DNA of 64,000 nt from Olsenella sp. SW781 (GTDB lineage: Bacteria; Actinomycetota; Coriobacteriia; Coriobacteriales; Atopobiaceae): assembly GCF_012027725.1 (NCBI RefSeq), contig NZ_SJOU01000004.1, forward strand, positions 124,001 through 188,000, written 5' to 3'. A program made the translations under genes and the position numbers. Of this stretch, positions 59,649 to 64,000 are shown piece after piece. The notes beneath the pieces were generated by a model. That model did not search any database, was not told where the DNA came from, and saw only the letters and a program-made list of their open reading frames with translations. Within the stretch, counting starts at the first letter, position 1. Every line of letters begins with the position of its first letter.

Positions 59649-60842
59649 CTAGTCGAGCGACGCGAGCTGGGCCGGGAGCTCTCCGATGAGCGGCCTGATG
59701 TAGGCGCGCAGCTCGCTGCCGATGCCCATGCCGTCTGCGGAGATCCACTCGCTGGGGATGTTGCGCACCTGGTTGGCCACGGCGGCGACGTCGACGAGCT
59801 TGGTGCGGGACGCGTACGGGTCGTTGGAGACGCGCTCGATGGCGCACATCTTTGCGGTCTCGCCGGCAAAGGCGGCCTCGACGGCGGCGTAGCCCACGTC
59901 GTAGGCCTCGTTGAGGTCGGTCCTGCTCGCGACGTAGCTCGCGCAGCGCTGGAGCGTGGAGAGCTCCACGGCGCGGGTCTTGCAGCCGATGCGCTCCTTT
60001 GTGAGGGCGGCGAGGTAGCGGCCGGCTCCCGAGAGCATGGCGAGGTGGCCGAACTCGTCGGTGCCGACGCCCGGCGCCGCCGCGCGCTCGCAGACGAGGG
60101 CGCCGTCGGGCGTGCGCACGCCCTCGCTCACGCCGACCATCACGGTGTTCTTCTTCTGGAGCGCCTGGGAGAGCCGCTCGATGAGGGCGTCCTCGTTAAG
60201 CGGGACCTCGGGGAGAAGCACGAGGTCGGGCTCGACGAAGGCAAGGGCGCTCGAGGCGGTGAGCCAGCCGGCATCGCGTCCCATGATCTCGACGAAGGTG
60301 ACGCTCTTGAGGTTGTAGACGTCGGCGTCGTAGGCGAGCTCGTTCATGGCCGTTGCCACGAAGCGGGCGGCGCTGCCGTAGCCGGGGGTGTGGTCGGTCC
60401 CCACAAGGTCGTTGTCGATGGTCTTGGGCACGCCGATGAAGCGGATGTCGCTCCCGGTGCTCTGACCATAGGCGGCGAGCTTGGAGATGGTGTCCATGGA
60501 GTCGTTGCCGCCGATGTAGAGGACGGCAGACGCCCCGAGCTCCTCAAAGCGCTCGAAGAGGCGCTGGTAGACAGTGTCGTCCGTTCCGAGGGCGGGAAGC
60601 TTGAAGCGGCAGCTGCCGAGCCAGCTCGCCGGGGTGTTGCGCAGGAGGTCAAGATCGACCCTGCTCACGAAAGCCTCGTCGAGTCGGACGGAGCGGCCGT
60701 CGAGGAAACCCTGGATTCCATAGCGCATGCCCTCGACGCGCGCCCCCTCGAGGATGCCCGCGGCGATCACGCCGGCGAGGCTCGCGTTGATGGCGGCGGT
60801 GGGGCCGCCCGACTGTCCAACCAGAACGCATCTCTCGGCCAT
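59649..60842 (-). CDS. pfp: 6-phosphofructokinase, PPi-type
   Basis: A 397-residue PFK-family enzyme. LVGQSGGPTAAINAS is the phosphate-binding start, GGNDSMDT holds the catalytic-loop region, and GVPKTIDNDLVGTDHTPGYGSA has lysine before TIDND, as in pyrophosphate-dependent enzymes (ATP enzymes usually have G). The usual GGDD of PPi enzymes is GGND here. MGRDAGW and PEV are substrate-site blocks. It phosphorylates fructose 6-phosphate in glycolysis. The ATG at 60842 is set by AAGGGAG upstream. The donor is inferred, not certain. Confidence 0.85.
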   Translation of the reverse strand: MAERCVLVGQSGGPTAAINASLAGVIAAGILEGARVEGMRYGIQGFLDGRSVRLDEAFVSRVDLDLLRNTPASWLGSCRFKLPALGTDDTVYQRLFERFEELGASAVLYIGGNDSMDTISKLAAYGQSTGSDIRFIGVPKTIDNDLVGTDHTPGYGSAARFVATAMNELAYDADVYNLKSVTFVEIMGRDAGWLTASSALAFVEPDLVLLPEVPLNEDALIERLSQALQKKNTVMVGVSEGVRTPDGALVCERAAAPGVGTDEFGHLAMLSGAGRYLAALTKERIGCKTRAVELSTLQRCASYVASRTDLNEAYDVGYAAVEAAFAGETAKMCAIERVSNDPYASRTKLVDVAAVANQVRNIPSEWISADGMGIGSELRAYIRPLIGELPAQLASLD

Positions 60843-60910
60843 GTGGGGTGCTCCCTTCGTCGTTTGCGCTGCTGTAAGCATACCTCAGGGTGCGGTCGGC
60901 GCGAGTCGGT

Positions 60911-61141
60911 GTGCAAAAGGGCGGATAGTGTGTAAAACGGCCGGCGTCGCCTGCAATCAGGCGGATAGTGTGAAGCGTTGCGGGGAGTCCCGTGGATAGG
61001 TGCTCAGATATGACCTGCGATTATGCGATTTCAAATTGCTTGATTGGCGGGAAATGCCGGGATTTGGGCGATAAGGGCTTCGCACTATCCGCCTGATTGC
61101 ACGGAAGGGCGGGTTTTTTTCGCACTATCCGCCCGATTGCA
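60911..61141. repeat. four copies of a GGCGGATAGTG repeat, two direct and two inverted
   Basis: Units are 60911-60936, 60951-60974 (TGCAATCAGGCGGATAGTG), and inverted at 61078-61102 and 61119-61141 (CGCACTATCCGCC...GATTGCA). They form nested inverted repeats in the 365-bp gap between the pfk start and the eno stop. No coding region is present. Confidence 0.8.
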
Positions 61142-61144
61142 GAA

Positions 61145-61177
61145 GGGCGCGGCCTCGGATGGTCCGAGGCCGCGCCC
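61145..61177. terminator. 15-bp hairpin downstream of eno
   Basis: GGGCGCGGCCTCGGA (61145-61159) pairs with 61163-61177 around TGG. It is 31 bp past the eno stop on the minus strand. No T-run follows, but position and strength suit termination. Confidence 0.7.
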
Positions 61178-61207
61178 AGGGCTCGACGGTCAGTTTTCGC
61201 CTGGCAT

Positions 61208-62521
<1,314 letters not shown>

Positions 62522-62583
62522 CTAACTTGTTTTGAAGTATACCCAATCTAACAATTGGCATACCGAGACGGAGGGGGCACGCG

Positions 62584-62618
62584 AAAAAAGGGGCGGCACG
62601 TCGATGACGCGCCGCCCC
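62584..62618 (-). terminator. rho-independent terminator of the 3-hydroxyacyl-CoA dehydrogenase gene
   Basis: On the minus strand, GGGGCGGC...GCCGCCCC (62611-62618 with 62590-62597) is followed by TTTTTT (62584-62589). It begins 10 bp after the stop codon. Confidence 0.9.
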
Positions 62619-62627
62619 CGGACCGTG

Positions 62628-63566
62628 CTAGCGGTAGTCGTAGAAGCCCTTGCCGGCGGCGCGACCGGTCTCGCCGCGGTCGATCTTCTCCTTCAGCAGC
62701 GCGGCGATGCGGCCCTTGATGGTGGTGGGGTCGGCCGCCGTGGGGTCGAGCAGGGTGATGTTGTAGGCGGTGGTCAGTCCGACGATGTCGAGGATCTGGA
62801 ACGGGCCCGCCGGCGCGCCGGTGCCGAGCTTCCAGGCGAGGTCGATGTCCTCGACCGAGCCCACCTCGCCCGCCCAGAGCGCCTGCGCGGCGGTGAGGAA
62901 GGGCACGAGCATGCTGTTCAGCAGGTAGCCGGGCTGCTCCTTCATGACCTTGAGGGGCACCATGCGGATGTCTGCGGCAAACTCGACCACCTCGTCGAAG
63001 TGCGCCATGTCCGTTCCGGGGTGCGGCATGACCTCGGCGGTGGGGTTCTTCCAGATCTCGTTGGCAAAGTGCAGCGCGAGGTACTTCTCGGGACGCCCGG
63101 TGTGCTCGGCGAAGGCGCTCGGCAGGAGCGTGGAGGAGTTGGTCACCACGACGGTGCGCTCGGGCATGATGGGTGCCACGGCGGTGTAGAACTCGATCTT
63201 CTGCTGGGGGTTCTCGGCGATGCACTCGATCACGAGGTCGGCGTCGGAGAAGGCCTCCTCATAGCTCGTGGTGAGGCGGATTCCCTCGTAGGCGGCCTCG
63301 ACGCGCGCCTTGGCGGCCTCGCAGGCCTCGGGCGTGACGTCCTCGCGGGGGAGAAGGCCGTAGGCGTAGGCGGCGGGGTTGGTCTTCATCGCCTCGAGCG
63401 TGGCGAGATAGACCTCGCGCAGGTGGTCGATCTTGGGCTGGCAGCGCTCGATGGAGCCCTCCGAGCGGAGCCAGATGGTGACATCGCACCCGCTGTATGC
63501 GCACTGGAAGGCGATCTGGCTTCCGAGCACGCCGCCTCCGGCGACGACGACCTTGGTGAACTTCAT
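62628..63566 (-). CDS. 3-hydroxyacyl-CoA / 3-hydroxybutyryl-CoA dehydrogenase
   Basis: A 312-residue NAD-dependent enzyme. The Rossmann motif is VAGGGVLGSQIAFQCAYSG; VIECIAENPQQK and VVTNSSTL are in the cofactor domain, and ALHFANEIWKNPTAEVMPHPGTD carries the catalytic His-Glu region. The C-terminal dimerisation domain ends GKGFYDYR. It interconverts 3-hydroxyacyl- and 3-ketoacyl-CoA. No thiolase or crotonase is adjacent. The extra 30 residues after the Rossmann fold (HLREVYLATLEAM...) are seen in a subgroup of these enzymes. ATG at 63566 follows AAAGGA. Confidence 0.88.
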   Translation of the reverse strand: MKFTKVVVAGGGVLGSQIAFQCAYSGCDVTIWLRSEGSIERCQPKIDHLREVYLATLEAMKTNPAAYAYGLLPREDVTPEACEAAKARVEAAYEGIRLTTSYEEAFSDADLVIECIAENPQQKIEFYTAVAPIMPERTVVVTNSSTLLPSAFAEHTGRPEKYLALHFANEIWKNPTAEVMPHPGTDMAHFDEVVEFAADIRMVPLKVMKEQPGYLLNSMLVPFLTAAQALWAGEVGSVEDIDLAWKLGTGAPAGPFQILDIVGLTTAYNITLLDPTAADPTTIKGRIAALLKEKIDRGETGRAAGKGFYDYR

Positions 63567-63753
63567 GGGGAGTCCTTTCCGTTGGGCGTGGCGGGGGTCG
63601 CCACGCGGATGCCTTCCTCCTACCCAGAAGCCTGTAACTATTTCACGCACGTTCTTCTCGCGTTCCTCACCGGCATGCGCCGGACGATATACTGAGACGG
63701 TTCGCAGGGCGCGGGCCGCACGGGGGCGGTGCCGCAGACGGGGAGAGGTACTC

Positions 63754-64000
63754 ATGGGAGCGTTCTTTGGCGCGGTCTCGCATCGCGACGTCGCACTCGA
63801 CGTGTTCTTTGGCGTCGACTATCACTCGCACCTCGGCACGCGCCGTGCCGGCATGGTGTCGTGCCGCGAGGGCGGCGGCTTCAACCGGCAGATCCACTCG
63901 ATCGAGAACACGCCGTTCCGCACCAAGTTCGAGCATGACCTGCCCGACCTCTCGGGCACCTGCGCCATGGGCTGCATCTCGGACAACGACCCGCAGCCGC
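63754..64000 (+). CDS. class II glutamine amidotransferase / PurF-like protein, 3' truncated by the window
   Basis: The first 82 codons run to the window edge. MGAFFGAVSHRDVALDVFFGVDYHSHLGTRRAGM follows the layout of the amidophosphoribosyltransferase N-terminal domain (FG...D.FFG...HLGT/RG), and GTCAMGCISDNDPQP matches the later G.(A)IGH region. The N-terminal nucleophile cysteine (Met-Cys-Gly in active enzymes) is replaced by Met-Gly, so glutaminase activity through Cys1 is not expected. ATG preceded by GGGGAGAGG. A short intergenic stretch with GTTCTTCTCGCG precedes it. Confidence 0.65.
   Translation, partial: MGAFFGAVSHRDVALDVFFGVDYHSHLGTRRAGMVSCREGGGFNRQIHSIENTPFRTKFEHDLPDLSGTCAMGCISDNDPQP

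Overview
The window is a high-GC bacterial chromosome segment that looks like the actinobacterial class Coriobacteriia (Olsenella/Atopobium-like gut or oral anaerobe). This is inferred from the very high GC with strong G/C third-position bias, PTS-heavy sugar catabolism, several Cof-type HAD phosphatases, a giant 2-hydroxyacyl-CoA dehydratase activase-like protein, an LPXTG wall protein with InlB-type repeats, and dense short intergenic repeats. No rRNA operon or CRISPR array is seen. One tRNA (initiator tRNA-Met) is present.

Layout. 1-13.1 kb: a truncated activase-like gene, then a sugar-acid catabolic unit (KDPG-type aldolase, galactitol-type PTS IIA/IIB/IIC, IlvD/Edd dehydratase, 2-hydroxyacid dehydrogenase) lying between two paralogous HAD phosphatases. 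13.1-20 kb: ArgR, a CapA-like protein, peptidase T, two more HAD phosphatases and a Tat-type solute-binding lipoprotein. 20-29.2 kb: a galacto-N-biose-type locus (GH35 beta-galactosidase, mannose-family PTS IIB/IIC/IID/IIA, GntR/UTRA regulator, AgaS, NagA/AgaA) with two candidate GntR operators. 29.4-37.9 kb: an unusual lower-GC cassette of Ser/Thr kinase-like protein with BspA-type repeats, PP2C phosphatase, FhaA-like protein, Hsp70-like ATPase, GrpE-like protein, second FHA protein and zinc-ribbon membrane protein, followed by a candidate structured RNA ending in a perfect terminator. 38.3-42.2 kb: AIM24 protein, then an AbiEi/AbiEii module and decayed DNA bracketed by two copies of a 78-bp MITE-like element next to the 3' end of tRNA-fMet. 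42.4-55.5 kb: SDR, LPXTG protein, AmtB-GlnK, a PD-(D/E)XK-like protein inside a large inverted repeat, a JetD-like protein, an HTH protein plus transmembrane Ser/Thr kinase, a HAD hydrolase, and an HNH nuclease. 55.6-64 kb: ArsC-like protein, an AlbA_2/RecG-C-like protein flanked by direct repeats, CutC, pentapeptide protein, thioesterase, PPi-type phosphofructokinase, enolase, 3-hydroxyacyl-CoA dehydrogenase and the start of a PurF-like protein.

How the genes work together. The two sugar loci each join uptake by phosphorylation to a cytoplasmic route into glycolysis, and phosphofructokinase and enolase of that pathway are also here. The kinase/phosphatase/FHA/Hsp70 cassette is the best candidate for an undescribed system: its parts suggest phosphorylation-dependent recruitment coupled to a specialised chaperone. 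At least eight families of short palindromic repeats fill the intergenic space, often directly after stop codons, and many of the intergenic repeats share the word GCGAGAAG(A/G)AC.
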